Source of the DNA: Vesta saturnalis | Taxonomy: Eukaryota; Arthropoda; Insecta; Coleoptera; Lampyridae | NCBI GenBank assembly: GCA_036346205.1 | Contig: JARFJB010001987.1 | Coordinates: 3,699,501-3,763,500, forward strand | Direction: 5' to 3' | Length of the DNA: 64,000 bases | Translations under genes and position numbers: made by a program | Shown: piece by piece, positions 1 through 9,708 of the stretch | Position numbering within the stretch: the stretch's first letter is position 1 | Layout of the letters: every line of letters starts with the position of its first letter | The notes under the pieces: model-generated | What the model saw: the letters and a program-made list of their open reading frames with translations, nothing else | What the model was told of the DNA's origin: nothing | The model's database searches: none

Positions 1-592
1 CTAAAAATAGAAATTGCAATGTCATCATCGTCATATTACAAGGTCACTCTGTAGTCAAACGTTTTGGTGGAAAATTTGTATGTCAAGGTCAAAAGTTAAA
101 AATAGAAATTGTAATGTCATCATCATATTACAATTCTTAGAAGTCTAAAAATAGAGTGGTCAAGGTCAAAGATTATTGGCCTGTAGGGGTATCGTATGAC
201 ATTTCTTAGTTTATAATTAAAGACTTTCCTTGCGTGTACATGATTCAGTAAACTTTTTATAGGCAAACATGACGAAAGTAATGCATAAATCAGCTACCCC
301 TAGTAGGTGATCGAAATATTTTCCAGTCCAGTCTTTTCAAACAAAAAAATCAATTTTTCTGGAAAACGGGCCGAAATTTGCCAAAAATAAACCTAAAAAC
401 GGCCCAACATCGCCTGTTGACTTTTAAACGTATCTAACACATACATCAAATTGGGGCAGCTACCCCTAATGTACAAGCTACCTCTAGTAGGTCTTTCCAA
501 GTCCACGCCTTTTCAAACAAAAAATAAATCTTTCTCAAAAACGGGCCAAAATTTACCAAAAATAAATTAACCCCCCGTCGACTTTCCAAACG
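1..592. repeat. Left terminal inverted repeat of Polinton 1 (outer ~100 bp lies before the window)
   Basis: This stretch matches the reverse complement of 22,845-24,140 piece by piece. Examples are the run beginning CTAAAAATAGAAATTGCA at base 1 and the GTCAAAGATTATTGGCCTG block near 165. Aligning the two ends shows that about 100 bp of the left terminus is missing from the window. The inner half (about 290-592) holds one and a half copies of a ~180-bp unit marked by the words CAGCTACCCCTA and GTCGACTTT. Long terminal inverted repeats are typical of Polintons. The repeat stops where the first capsid-type gene begins near 580. Confidence 0.85.
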
Positions 593-956
593 TACCTGGT
601 TACCAGTATTACGGTCCTGGTACAAAGTTAGAAAAACGACGCGGTGACCCCGGTATAATCAATTAGATGCTCAGTACAAATTTCACGATATCAGTTACAG
701 AGATTACAGATATAGATAGTAGACATAAAGCGGATAAAATTTTACAAAAAAAGCTTTGGAACGCTTTAAATCATCAGACGCAACATTAGGTGAACGAACT
801 GCAGCTTTAGCAGTCAGTGCCGCCATGAAAGCAAAGAGAAAATTAGGAATGGGGTGTAAACGTCGATCTAATCTGAAGAAGAAGAAAAAATGCAAAGGCG
901 GAAATTTATTGCATTTACGAAAAACAACAAAATCCAGGTATAACATCTACGCTTAA
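580..956 (+). pseudogene. Polinton phospholipase-A2-like capsid protein (parvovirus VP1u-type PLA2), frameshifted
   Basis: In three reading frames this stretch shows the features of the secreted-PLA2-like protein carried by many arthropod Polintons. A calcium-loop-like YYGPGTKLEKR lies near 603-640. A catalytic His-Asp pair in FHDISY lies near 685-705. The basic tail RHKADK then AMKAKRKLGMGCKRR lies at 728-870. In this family the enzyme is presumed to act on the host endosomal membrane during virion entry. The usual cysteine of the Y-C-G-P-G loop is replaced by tyrosine. There is an in-frame stop (TAG, ~655) and at least two frame changes, so it is a dead copy. It abuts the terminal repeat and precedes the capsid gene. 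The family call is good; exact borders are approximate. Confidence 0.65.
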
Positions 957-1007
957 GGGATATATTTCTTATACGGCAAGCAAAATCAAAGCACCAAGCC
1001 ATTTGAG

Positions 1008-1474
1008 ATGGTCGCCAAGAATGAAGAACCATTACAAGTAGAATTCGATGAGCAAAATGGAGAAAAATCTTTTACAGTATGCATACCATTGAACCACATA
1101 TTTGCAACAATGGAGGATTATCGTCAGGTAATCGTGAATATGCGTCAAGGGTTGGTTTTAATTCGATCTAGAAGCGATACAAACTTTTACTATGGTGAAG
1201 TTGATACCGCAATAACCTTAAAGAAAATTCAATGGAAAGTACCACACTTAACACTTAGTGATGCTGCGAAACTTAACTTGTTTCGAGGAATCAATAAAAA
1301 TTCTATTATTACTGTTCCATTTCGTCAATGGGTCAGCACAGGCCGGAAATTTTAATTAAATTGGAAATGGAATCTCTAACACCTTTCGATAATGGAATTG
1401 TTGTCTATGGTCTTATTCTCCATGACGCTATTGTGCAATACACCCCACTCACTGGGGAAGTGAAAAAGTTATAG
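1008..1474 (+). pseudogene. Polinton major capsid protein (double jelly-roll), internally deleted
   Basis: The first 115 codons (1008-1355) contain the conserved insect-Polinton capsid blocks QGLVLIRSRSDTN, KKIQWKVPHLT and an ITVPFRQW-like motif. A frame change at about 1345 then leads into a second block (to TAG at 1474) with GLILHDAIVQYTPLTGEV, which is the usual carboxyl end of this family. The roughly 150 residues that normally separate these blocks are absent, as is most of the amino-terminal jelly roll. The protein would form the icosahedral shell as trimers; this remnant could not. It lies between the PLA2-like and ATPase remnants, in the usual order for these elements. Confidence 0.75.
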
Positions 1475-1517
1475 TTATTGTAATATAGCCTAGTATAAAA
1501 TAAAACTGTTGTACTTG

Positions 1518-2070
1518 ACTTGACTTTGATGAAAAGTCTATTACTTCAAAACATGCTGATTTACTTCCTAATAGTATACGTGGTATTATATGTGGCCCCT
1601 CCAATTGTAGTAAAACAAACGCAATGATCAGTCTGATTACCGAGAAAAATGGCTTGAAATTTAAATATGTATACTCTAAGTCATTGAATCAAAACAAGTA
1701 CAAACTTTTACAGGAAATCTTACTTCCAATGAGGGATATCGCTTGTAAAAAGCAAAATAACATAAGGGTATATTTTTCTAAGGGTAGGCATAACGATATT
1801 GACTGTTCCTGTTTGGGCCAAACTTACAGTAAAATTCCAAAGCAATTAATTTGTGACAATGCGAATCCAATTATATTATTTGAGCAAGATGAATTAAACC
1901 TAAAACATGTGTATGAGGATCATATAAGTCCCACCATAAGCATGAAATTATTTCGGGACATGTGTTCAAAGTGCTGGGTAGATCCGTTTGGTTTCATGGT
2001 CATAAAAAAGGATGCTAAAGTTAATCATGGTCGCTATAGGAAAATATTTGATGAATATATAATACCTTAA
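1518..2070 (+). pseudogene. Polinton FtsK/HerA-type packaging ATPase, Walker B region deleted
   Basis: An open frame from about 1518 contains a Walker A motif written GPSNCSKT (near 1594-1617), where the family usually has Gly before Lys-Thr. It then has YVYSKSLNQNKY, GRHNDIDC, QTYSKIPKQLICDNAN and a terminal HGRYRKIFDEYIIP. In relatives a segment of roughly 20-30 residues carrying the acidic Walker B motif lies between the LLQEIL block and the ACKKQ block. Here the two are fused directly with no acidic pair, which points to an in-frame deletion. The enzyme would pump DNA into the capsid. The frame is otherwise open to TAA at 2070. The next gene starts 120 bp downstream. Confidence 0.75.
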
Positions 2071-2189
2071 ACTGCTTACAGTAGTTTAGTAGGTACTGAT
2101 CTGTTTAGGTATTAACAGCTATCTGTTTATGTAAACAGCTATCTGTTCGAGGTAAACCGGTATCTGTCCAGTAAACCCGCTTTGCTATA

Positions 2190-3270
2190 ATGGATAACAA
2201 GGAAATGATATTAAAGAAAAAAATTATTCAGGCACGTAACATAATACAACAGAAGTATAACAGTATAAATATTGCTCGCATTGATAATGAAAGAACATTT
2301 GAAAGTACTTATAAACCCCTAATGCAACCCCTAACTGAAATAGTAAATAAAATCAATCCAGATAAAAAACACCTAAAAAGGAGCCCATTGGCGTTAAACC
2401 CGAAAAAACTCCCCTATTCATCTTTCCGAGAAAGCACGCTACTACGCCCACTAGCCCGCTAGCTCAAGTTCAACGGAATCCAGGCTTCACTCCATTAGGT
2501 GTTTCAAGAAAGGGTGCTATTAGCCCACTAGTCAGCTTCCGTTTTTTCAAACAAATCTTCCTCCAGATCTTCGTACACCATCTTTCTTAGATACTTCTGT
2601 TGTAGGAGAGATTAATACTGAGGAAGAAGAAGAACCTCTTAGTGTCACAGATGATTCTACTACCCGTAATGAACCCATCTCAGAAGAATTTCTCAAGAAG
2701 TATCATGAATTACCGCGTATATACGTTGAACGTGTTATGAGGGATCCTGAAGGTATTATTGATCATACTTATGGAGTCCACTATGGTACCAAAACTGACA
2801 CATGGACAATTGGCAATACACCCGTTACAATTAAAGGAAACGATATGGTTATTAAAGGTGTCACGTATAAAGTGACTCCAGGTTTATATTATCTGCTTAT
2901 TATGGATGAACCCAATTTAAATCTAGTAAATTCGAAAGATAGAAAAGATTATGGAAGTATTTTAGAAGCTACTAATGTTGAAAGGCGATATTATGACGTA
3001 AGTGGGCGAATTAGAGGGAGCCGTAGCAAAAAGTATACACAAACAATAAAACCCTTGCTATCATCATCATCACCCACAACCAAGGGAGGTGGAGCTATGT
3101 TTTTTAAGGAATTAACAAACAGGCCGATTGAATAGAAATATTGGGATGATGTACATGAACTAATTCATGATCTAGAGGCAGTGTGGGAAGAAAAATTGGC
3201 AGGGAATACAGGTGTCGTGAATGACAATATCAATTGTAGAAAAACTGTATGAAGTTGAGTAGATTGAAAA
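2190..3270 (+). pseudogene. Conserved Polinton structural protein (DUF8207-like), frameshifted
   Basis: The amino part (2190-2462) is a charged helical stretch beginning MDNKEMILKKKIIQARN with FESTYKPLMQPLTEI. A proline/serine-rich linker follows, with shifts near 2462 and 2560, then an acidic patch near 2620. The conserved core HTYGVHYGTKTDTW...TPGLYYLLIMDEP and an RGSRSKKYT basic motif lie at 2737-3060. After TAG at 3135 the same frame continues with YWDDVHELIHDLE and LAGNTG, the usual carboxyl end. This family recurs in insect Polintons next to the integrase and is probably a minor capsid or core protein. Its biochemical role is unknown to me, and the DUF number is from memory. Confidence 0.65.
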
Positions 3271-3335
3271 ACCAAACAGCCGCTTTTTAAACAGTATAAA
3301 TGAGAATGCATTGATGTCGATATATCATAACTAAA

Positions 3336-3692
3336 ATGACCCTTGACAAATTTGGACGCTCACATGTCCAGTATGAATTCAAAAAATTAACCCCTCAGTT
3401 TAAACTGATTGATGATAATCAATTTGATATTGAGAATAGGAGACTTAGCAATGTTGCCAGCCCCATAGGTCCTCAAGATGCCATCACTAAGCAATACTAT
3501 TTATCAATAAGGTTCAATTTGGATAGAAACCGTTTGACACAGTTAGCGGACCCGGAAGAAGATGGTGATGCTATAAGTAAAGGATACTCTGATTTTTGGC
3601 TGCAAGTAGTTCAGAAAGCTTTTAAAGGAAACTATAACGCTTATCTAGTGTTGGAGCTAAAACTATATCAACTTAAAGAAATTGGTGGATAA
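3336..3692 (+). CDS. Short Polinton protein with phage tail-fibre-like repeats (probable virion spike/fibre piece)
   Basis: A 118-codon open frame begins MTLDKFGRSHVQYEF. It contains two versions of a repeat written as NRRLSNVASPIGPQDAITK and NRLTQLADPEEDGDAISK, a pattern familiar from bacteriophage tail-fibre neck repeats. Insect Polintons carry a similar small protein, beginning with a TxDKFGR motif, directly before the integrase. The frame ends TAA 10 bp before the integrase start. It is short compared with relatives, so it may be truncated. Role in attachment is inference. Confidence 0.5.
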   Translation: MTLDKFGRSHVQYEFKKLTPQFKLIDDNQFDIENRRLSNVASPIGPQDAITKQYYLSIRFNLDRNRLTQLADPEEDGDAISKGYSDFWLQVVQKAFKGNYNAYLVLELKLYQLKEIGG

Positions 3693-3701
3693 ATTAGTAC
3701 C

Positions 3702-4623
3702 ATGCCCAAATTACAACTCGTTAACGAATTGCACAAACCTGCACGAAAAAATTTTAAACGAAGGGGAACAATAATTACAGGTTTTGATGATCTTTGGCAA
3801 GCAGATTTGGCTGAATTTAACACATGTGCCAAACAAAATAAGGGCTATAAGTATATATTAGTGGTTACCGACTGTTTTTCGAAATACTTAAGGGCTAAAG
3901 GATTAAAAACGAAAACAGGCCAAGTAGTTACCAAGGCCATTCAAACAATCTTCAAAAAAGGACTGAAACCCACCAATTTGCAGACAAATGCAGGAAAAGA
4001 ATTCTACTGTGAGCATTTCACTAAACTAATGCGGCGTTATGGAGTCAATCATTACTCCACCTATAGCACAAAGAAGGCTGAAATTGCGGAACGTGTTATC
4101 AGAACCGTTAAGGGTGCCCTATATGTCATTCAGCCTACAAGGTAAATACAAATGGATTGATGCAATTGATACCATTGCCATGGATTATAACAATCGTAAG
4201 CATAGAACTATCGGAATGAAGCCCAAAGATGTCGGTAATCATACAAAGCTAGAGGCTTACTACACTCACATAAAAATATTCGATAGGAATCGATATTCTG
4301 TGGGTGACATAGTACGAATCAGTAAATTTAGCAGTATTTTGGCCAAAAGATACACACCCAATTGGTCTAGTGAACTATTTAGGACTGTAAAAGTTTGCAT
4401 TACTAACCCCACTACGTGCATGCTGGAAGACATGGAGGGAATGCCTGTACTGGGAGGGTTTTATGAACATGAATTACAGAAAACAAAGTATTCTGTGTAG
4501 CTAGTAGAAAAAGTGCTTCGCTCCAAGAATAATAGGTTATTCGTAAAGTGGTGGGGATTGGATGAAAGATCATGGGTCAATAAGGATGATATGGCTTTAT
4601 TACATTTAACTTGTAATTTGTGA
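3702..4623 (+). pseudogene. Polinton retrovirus-type integrase with C-terminal chromodomain; catalytic Asp replaced, two breaks
   Basis: The amino part (3702-4145) has the family opening MPKLQLVNELHKPARKNF and the first catalytic aspartate in LWQADLAEF. At the second catalytic position the usual D-x-G-x-E-F reads QTNAGKEF, so Asp is Asn. The glutamate lies in KKAEIAERVIRTVK. A frame change near 4120 leads into the frame used to 4500 (SLQGKYKWIDAI, KHRTIGMKPKDV). TAG at 4498-4500 then interrupts a chromodomain that continues in frame to TGA at 4621 (VEKVLRSKNNR, FVKWWGLDE). Integrase joins Polinton ends to host DNA; this copy cannot be active. Confidence 0.85.
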
Positions 4624-4908
4624 AATAAATTATTTATATTAGTTATATAGTTTGTATAAAAAGATGTAGCTCTTAGATGAAATAAAACGCACAAAAAAAT
4701 AATAGTATTTTACTCATTAAATATAAATATTACATTTGTTTTTAAAATTTCAGTATCTTATAAAGTGAACCTAAAGTACTTCTATAATCACTTAAATTAC
4801 TGGATAGCCATATCCCCGAATTTGAATTTGTTTCACCTTTATTGATGTTTTCTATATCCAGTAATCAATTTTGTGGTTAGTTGATATTTTGTTCTAATAA
4901 TATTTCAA
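4624..4908. other. Convergent 3' intergenic spacer of Polinton 1
   Basis: AT-rich spacer between the + strand gene block and the - strand block. It holds AATAAA-type hexamers on + near 4622 and 4680, fitting a 3' end for the integrase transcript. No coding potential was seen. Confidence 0.4.
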
Positions 4909-5449
4909 TCAAAATATCGAGGCACTTGTAGTTAGCGTAATATGCCGCTTTCTCAATACATTCAGTGATAATAAATAGTCTTTGTAAGCAATATTTTCTA
5001 AGGTAGATTTAACATTTGTTGAATCATCAACCCATAATAAATTGTATAGATACATTTTCAGCGGTATGTCAACAAGTACATTCATATCGTCTAAGATACT
5101 ATCTACTTCTTCAGAAGTTAATGAATTGTAGCCTTTATCGGTACACAATTTCATAAAACTTAATAGTATCGTCTAATTTAATTTTTTTATCAAATAGTGT
5201 CTTAATAACTTCATTTGCACACTTTCAGTTTATGGCACAACAGTAAAAACACTCATCAGGAATAACAATATATTGTAATATATTCAGTACAAATAAATAG
5301 CTCTTGGGGGGAAGACTTCCCCATCACAGAACGCTTCAGGTATTTTCTGTATATTTTATCACTACTATACCATAGCTCTTCCTGCAATTTGTTTTCAAGG
5401 CTGTTTATAATGATAAAATTGTTTTCTGAGACAGAAGACGAATAAAATG
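4909..5449 (-). pseudogene. Unrecognised Polinton gene downstream of polB, frameshifted
   Basis: On the - strand an 81-codon piece (5154-4909) reads LTSEEVDSILDDMNVLVDIP and LENIAYKDYLLSLNVLRKRH. In other frames upstream there are FYCCAIN and EVIKTLFDKKIKLDDTIKF near 5240-5165, and LENKLQEELWYSSDKIYRKY near 5400-5340. Together they suggest one protein of about 180 residues, helical, with a cysteine pair, now broken by at least two shifts. I do not recognise the family. Its place, just after the polymerase on the same strand, makes it a Polinton gene rather than host sequence. Confidence 0.4.
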
Positions 5450-6374
5450 CTATGTAAAGTTAAATCCACAAGGTCTACTAACAGTGAAATTGAAATTTAC
5501 TAATCGTTTATCATCATAAAGATTAAGTACTACTTTATTCTGTCTGATTGTAAACACATCATGTTTCTTTGACCTTATCAGATGCTGATAACGCCTTATT
5601 ACGTCACCTTCAAACAAAACATGTTTATAATCATTTATCGTGATCTGTTTGACACTTCCGCGGGTAGAACCCTTTGATTTATTTACAACTTTTTCATCAA
5701 CCATGTAAGCGTACATTTTTGCACGAAGTCTTACAAATTCCAACATAATCACGCCATTACTTTCATCTTTCATTAAGCCAGGGACTTTTTATTTACTAAT
5801 GGAATTCCAAAGATATTTTTGGTGCTATAATCAGATGTATCAAATTTATCAATGTCCTATTTAATGCATTCATAGATATCGGGAACTGAAAAGGCGTATA
5901 TGAGGCTATCCGTATCCATGTACAAGAGCTTAGCATTATTATGTAACTTGGGTAACGTGCAACCGTTATGAAAATTGTATATATAGGTTTATTGAAATAT
6001 ACTTCTAGCTTATTCATTTGAATGATAAGCATATCATTATCAAATATGGTACAACTATAAAGATTTGGTTTTGCTATGTAAGCACGAGCACCATAACGAC
6101 CCTCCCATTTCGTTACCGAACGTATATCCTTATGTTTACGTGCATTTCCCATCAGCTTCCCAAAAACGATATTAATCATTAATTTATAAAAATTTTTATC
6201 AAATTCATATTGAGATCGCTGGCTCATGGTGGTCTTTAAATCGATATATTTTTTTAACCACGGGCACTGTTTAAAACGTAATATACGGTGTACTTTTGTC
6301 AACTTTAATCCATATTGTATATATACTTTCAAATTTCTGTAATGAATTACATAATTATGTTTAGGATACAATGT
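5450..6374 (-). pseudogene. polB: Polinton protein-primed DNA polymerase B, C-terminal part (motifs B and C)
   Basis: This is the third fragment of the polymerase gene. Motif B lies in NFYKLMINIVFGKLMGNARK (near 6210-6155). It is followed by VTKWEGRYGARAYIAKPN. Motif C is intact as YMDTDSLIY at about 5922-5897, in another frame. The thumb-type end MKDESNGVIMLEFVRLRAKM lies at 5773-5714. TAG interrupts near 5865 and frames change near 5990 and 5775. The enzyme would copy the linear element genome from a protein primer. The coding sense stops at 6374, where a foreign insertion with duplicated ATGT begins. Confidence 0.8.
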
Positions 6375-8728
6375 TGTACTGTCCTTTTCACAGTTTTTAT
6401 ATTTGCCGCGGCTAAACTGCAATCGGTCCTTAGATTAGAAACTAAAGAGGGGGTGGGTTCGTCGGAATATTTAAACTTTAGCTCTACACTGTCCACATAA
6501 AATAATCATAGTAAAACGGTTTAAAAATATATTACCCTATTCCATACAGTTCTAATATATTCACACTTAAACTAAATACTACCTTGTTAACAATTAACAT
6601 AAACGTAAAGAATGAGAAAACAATTTGACTTTAAGATTTAGACGGCGGCGTCGGGGGCATCTACTCGGTTTGGACGGCGAATTTGGATGTCCTACTTCCT
6701 TCCACTCGCTCGATACGCCGGCTTATTGCTGTTGAAGTCGTTTCTGTAAATAAATATTAATACTCCCTAGTTAGACTCAATGAGGAACGTAATATTTAAA
6801 TGATTAATAACGTTGCGTTTAATTAATTATTTATGCTGGATACGGCCCTGTCTACAAAAGAAAAGAATTTATAAACAAACTACTGGTTATTTAAAACGGG
6901 GGTTGCGCAGATCTAGGTCACTAGTAAAAATCGATATCCCGAGTTCACGGTTGTACGCAGGACGAGCGTTCACCGGTCTAATTGCTTGCTGCTCTTAACC
7001 TTCAGTAATTTCTGGAAGATGGACAGGCGCGTATGCTTCGTGAAGCAATTTACCTTCGCGATCCATTACGTTCGAAAATATGACTGCCTCCATAGGTTTA
7101 CTCTCGCATTAAATTTAGACTGGGCTGATTATACACGTTTGGTTGTATAATTAACATATATGCGCGTTATCTTCCGGGATGTAATTTTATGGTGGTGATT
7201 TCTTTTATGCAAATGAAGGAAATCTCACGTAGATACAAACGAACGTTACCTAAGTTTATACGCACAAAACGCGTATTTATTAAAGGCGGTTTTATACTTG
7301 CGGAATAAGCTGGTGGAAAACAAGTAATTGATTGTTTTCTTGAAATTCGGTTACTAAGCGCGGGGTTATCGATATACGGTTTTCTTCTGCTACAGGTCTT
7401 TGACGGATACTCTACGTTGAATTTATTTGTGATTACAGGCATTTCGGTCTTCGCCAGCGAGCTGGTAAATGCAGGTGTTTAGAATGTAAGTGAGAGTAAA
7501 TGATAAGAGCTGCAGTGCTATACAGTCCTACCTAGCTCCCGTCGTCAGGTATATGGTTCGTGGCTTTTCCCGTGGCGGTCTGGGGGTTTTATGTGTGTTG
7601 GTGTTTATACTCCCGACTGCTTCGTGGCTTTGCCCGTGGCGGTCTGGGGGTTTTAGTGTGTGCTGGTGTTTATACTCCCGACTGCTTCGTGGCTTTGCCC
7701 GTGGCGGCCTGGGGGTTTTAGTGTGTGCTGGTGTTTATACTCCCGACTGCTTCGTGGCTTTGCCCGTGGCGGTCTGGGGGTTTTTGTGTGTGCTGTGCGT
7801 GTGTATACTCCCGACTGCCTCGTGGCTTAGCCCGTTGCTGTCTGGGGGTTTTTGTGTATGTTTTTACTCCCGACTGCTCCGGGGTGACCCGTCGCTCTCT
7901 GGGGGTTTTGTGTGTGTTATGGGTGTGTATACTCCCGACTGCTTCATGGCCTAGCCCGTTGCTGTCTGGGGTTTTTTGTGTGTGTTATGTACTGAATTAC
8001 TCTACAGACTTACGTGTCGTTAATCACAAGGATTGAGGATAGCGATTGATTTACAAAAGGTTTGCGGTGCGCGTTTGCAAATACAGGGAGCTACACTCGC
8101 GGTGGCTATCACTAGGTTTGCGGCGATTTACTTTAACGCAACCGTCACGTGCAGGTGTTCTGGAGCCGGAGTTAGTCTAACGGACTAACTAATACAGGAG
8201 CTGGTAAAACCAACTAAATAATTCTCGGCGGCGGGATGTGTTCACGAGGCGCGACGGAACTCTTCTACTACTGCTACTGGTCTGATCGGCTACGGCTACT
8301 GGTCGGCTACGGCTACTACTTACTAAATGGATAATTTTTAATAATTACTTACTGAAGTAATAATACTTAATCCTTTCAAAAGGTGCGCGGCGCGGTTCTT
8401 ATAGGGGACTCTCGGTAGGCGGTGGTGGCTTCCGTTTGGGGGAATCCTTTCTGTAATTGGCGGAGATTACTCTGACGTATAGAACATTGAATGTTTTATG
8501 AAATCTACGTTGGAGGGGAAACAAATTAATTTTTGTTGTGCAATCAAACGAAATAATAAGAAATATTAAGTTAGGTACTGAGTAATACGGAATACTAAGA
8601 AATATTAGATTAAGTCTTGCAGGTGTTTGAATACTAAGAAATCTTACATCATTTCTTTTACGAGGACTGATTGTTAAATAATTAATTAAAAAAATTCAGT
8701 AGTAATGAATTGCGGTTCGTTACAATGT
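6371..8728. mobile_element. Insertion in polB: 2,350-bp solo-LTR-like element with internal minisatellite
   Basis: Polymerase-coding sense is lost at 6374 and resumes at 8725. ATGT occurs on both sides (6371-6374 and 8725-8728). The inserted DNA begins TGTACTG and ends GTTACA, so it has TG...CA ends and a 4-bp duplication, as expected for a solo LTR. An alternative reading is an 8-bp duplication TACAATGT without terminal repeats. The interior is more GC-rich than its surroundings. It carries a ~65-bp minisatellite (7,555-7,990) and short CGGCTACGG repeats near 8,290-8,320, and shows no credible protein. A retroviral-type TATA and poly(A) signal could not be assigned with confidence. Confidence 0.55.
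7555..7990. repeat. GC-rich minisatellite, ~65-bp unit, about 6.5 copies
   Basis: Units begin near 7560, 7624, 7689, 7754, 7821, 7879 and 7945. Each contains GTGGCTTTGCCCGTGGCGG, a run TCTGGGGGTTTT, and TATACTCCCGACTGC. The first four units are nearly identical; the last three drift in sequence and length (58-67 bp). The repeat opens long reading frames on +, but these follow from the unit length and are not protein evidence. Confidence 0.9.
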
Positions 8729-9708
8729 AAGTAATAATTTTTTCATTTTGGAATCAGATACGGGTGATACCATATGTTCGGGTGCCAATGGTAGATCACT
8801 GTGACTCATATAATTCTATGGGATAGTCTAAATCACACTCGACTATATAACCAATTTTCGAATCATCGGGATGGTTTATTAAATCTAGAGTTTCAAAATT
8901 ATCAACAAAAGAAAAATCGCCAAATGGTAGAAATTCTGACATGGTGGCTCCATATAAATTATTTACGTCGTAGTACATTAAATACACACTTTCGAAAGTG
9001 CTATCAAATTTTCCCCCATGTACTTATTGTTAGTTTTAGCATATCGATTAGAACATTGACCCACACCACCTCTAATTCCTCTCTCAATAAACATTAGCAT
9101 ATCAATGTATGTAAATAGTTCTAACCGTACTTGTGTAATTTTAAGCATAGCATCTAATGCCAAACCTGGGGCTGTATAATAGTGCAAAGGATCAAGTTTG
9201 TAAATACTTAAACAAGTTTGTCGAAAGCTTTCGAAAATGTCTGCTAACAGTAGAACGTCCGTTTTTAGATACAAATACGAGTAATCCCCTAACGATTTAA
9301 TATTAAATCTGTTCAAAACATTAACTGCATGTGCAAAATTCGCATCATTGATTCCCTCATTAGTGAGATGACTGACAAATGCTTCCTTGGGAGGGAGTCT
9401 GGTCTCGCTAAATTTATCCCAAGTATCGAGATATTCATAAGGAAACACACCTTTGCGAACTAGTAGCTAAAATTCTTCGGCATTGTTATAATTAGCGTGG
9501 GAATCCTTTTTTTACTATTTTCCAAATAGTCCGACAACTTTTCAATACTACTACTCATAAATCTGAAAGAGTCAATAAATCTAAACCTAGTTTTAGTGCC
9601 TTGTATTAATTTCGTGAAAGAAATATATCTTTCTTTGTTTATTGGTAGCAGTGAAATCGCACCGGGAACAGCAGACAATTCTCTAATGAGGAAATGACTA
9701 TATCATAA
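8725..9708 (-). pseudogene. polB: Polinton DNA polymerase B, middle part (exonuclease III to motif A)
   Basis: Read from 9708 downward, the stretch begins just after the exonuclease II block. It contains FRFIDSFRFMSSS (9590-9550) and the exonuclease III region YSYLYLKTDVLLLADIFE (near 9285-9230). The palm motif A YYDVNNLYGATM follows near 8975-8940, then VECDLDYPIELYES. A small frame error lies right beside the gypsy target site (~9695), another between 9460 and 9448, another near 8985, and one near 8800. It is the same gene as 18,015-19,519 and 5,450-6,374, split by the two insertions. Confidence 0.8.

Noticed and set aside
7490..8036. Long open frames with repeated Leu-Pro-Thr-Ala-Ser-Trp units
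   Set aside because: They are produced by the ~65-bp minisatellite and change frame with unit length; no protein family or start context.
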